Shown here: positions 63,574-64,000 of the stretch, piece after piece
Numbering within the stretch: position 1 is the first letter of the stretch
Layout of the letters: every line of letters begins with the position of its first letter
Assembly: GCF_001021975.1 (NCBI RefSeq)
Contig: NZ_CP009928.1
Coordinates: 186,001 to 250,000, forward strand
Origin: Chryseobacterium gallinarum
GTDB lineage: Bacteria > Bacteroidota > Bacteroidia > Flavobacteriales > Weeksellaceae
Reading direction: 5' to 3'
DNA: 64,000 bases
Translations under genes and position numbers: made by a program
The notes under the pieces: model-generated
The model's input: the letters and a program-made list of their open reading frames with translations, nothing else
Told to the model about the DNA's origin: nothing
The model's database searches: none

Positions 63574-64000
63574 ATGCCAATTGATACAATATACAGAAGC
63601 ACCCACTGCGAATGGGTAGATGTAGAGGCTCCTACTGCAGAAGACCTGAAATTCCTTCATGAACGATATGAAATCAACAATCTTCTTCTGGAAGACACCA
63701 TAGATCCCAATCACCTTCCGAAATATGAAGAAGATGGTAGTGTGAAATTTTTCCTTCTTCGTGAAAGCACGGAACTGGAACGAAAAAACCTCAACACAAT
63801 CAGTGATATCAGTACAAAAATTGCGATTTTTTTGCTGGACAAAACGATTATCACCATTCACAGGATGAAAACCAGGAGTATTTCTGAAACGAAAAAAAAG
63901 CTTACAGGATCACAGGAAGAAACAACTCCGGAAAAAGTTGCGTTAATGATTGCCATCTTAATTATGAAAAGTTTTGATGATGAATCTATCAGCCTGCTGG
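63574..64000 (+). CDS. CorA-like magnesium/divalent metal transporter (3' partial)
   Basis: The frame begins with ATG at 63574 and runs off the window end, giving 142 residues. It starts MPIDTIYRSTHCEWVDVEAP and continues with LHERYEINNLLLEDTIDPNHLPKYEED, the pattern of CorA N-terminal cytoplasmic domains. The membrane segments and the GMN motif would lie beyond the window. The family forms pentameric channels for magnesium, cobalt or zinc. A minus-strand frame over the same bases is a shadow. It is divergent from fabH. Confidence 0.82.
   Translation, partial: MPIDTIYRSTHCEWVDVEAPTAEDLKFLHERYEINNLLLEDTIDPNHLPKYEEDGSVKFFLLRESTELERKNLNTISDISTKIAIFLLDKTIITIHRMKTRSISETKKKLTGSQEETTPEKVALMIAILIMKSFDDESISLL

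Noticed and set aside
63550..63861. Minus-strand 103-codon frame near the window end
   Set aside because: It is a shadow of the CorA-like gene, which has a clear family pattern on the plus strand.

Overview
The window looks like a chromosome segment of a Bacteroidota bacterium of the Flavobacteriales, most likely Chryseobacterium or a close relative. This is an inference from several signs: A+T-rich DNA, repeated TAnnTTTG promoter boxes, a GLPGLI-family protein, TonB-dependent receptor and AraC/TPR regulator types typical of Bacteroidota, a DUF6526-like protein, and short intergenic repeats of the kind common in Chryseobacterium. No rRNA, tRNA, CRISPR array, transposase or integrase was seen.

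Region 1 (3-16158, plus strand) is a tightly packed operon with overlapping stops and starts. It encodes a PUFA-synthase-like polyketide/fatty acid pathway: an iterative KS-AT-ACP-ACP-KR synthase (its 5' end lies before the window), a KS-AT-DH protein with its own phosphopantetheinyl transferase, a free ACP, an alpha/beta hydrolase, a glycosyltransferase made of two fused copies, two HxxxDG acyltransferases and a small membrane protein. Together they suggest assembly of a long acyl chain that is glycosylated and acylated, i.e. an unknown glycolipid. A diverged copy of the 3' end of the last gene lies about 1 kb downstream and shares a perfect 52-bp G-rich repeat with it.

Region 2 (17303-24625) is a more A+T-rich defence operon: Vsr endonuclease, C5-cytosine methyltransferase, MORC/MutL-like GHKL ATPase, a small putative nuclease and a Z1-domain helicase. 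It is followed by an acyltransferase gene and a run of about 312-bp tandem repeats (26387 to about 27545).

Region 3 (27820-31013) is a three-gene operon of unknown role: a membrane/coiled-coil protein, a P-loop GTPase-like protein and a coiled-coil protein with a C-terminal membrane anchor. From 31110 to 40650 come ordinary accessory and housekeeping genes: a lipoprotein, a GLPGLI protein with a shortened HTH gene, an AraC regulator with a siderophore-interacting reductase, Xaa-Pro aminopeptidase, a DUF6526-like protein, a 55-residue lipoprotein, topoisomerase IB and a second AraC regulator.

Region 4 (51147 down to 40782, minus strand) is a complete urease locus: ureA, ureB, ureC, an outer-membrane-barrel-like protein, ureE, ureF, ureG, ureD, a UreH-like nickel permease, a urea transporter and a TonB-dependent receptor. 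Together they would cover urea and nickel uptake, metallocentre assembly and catalysis.

Region 5 (52062-64000) holds pruA, then a probable peptidoglycan-degrading effector of GH19-like type with three small exported proteins (candidate immunity proteins) and a decayed copy of one of them, then two related small lipoproteins around a class-C-type serine hydrolase, a TPR/AraC regulator, a periplasmic thioredoxin-like protein, fabH and the start of a CorA-like transporter cut by the window end.
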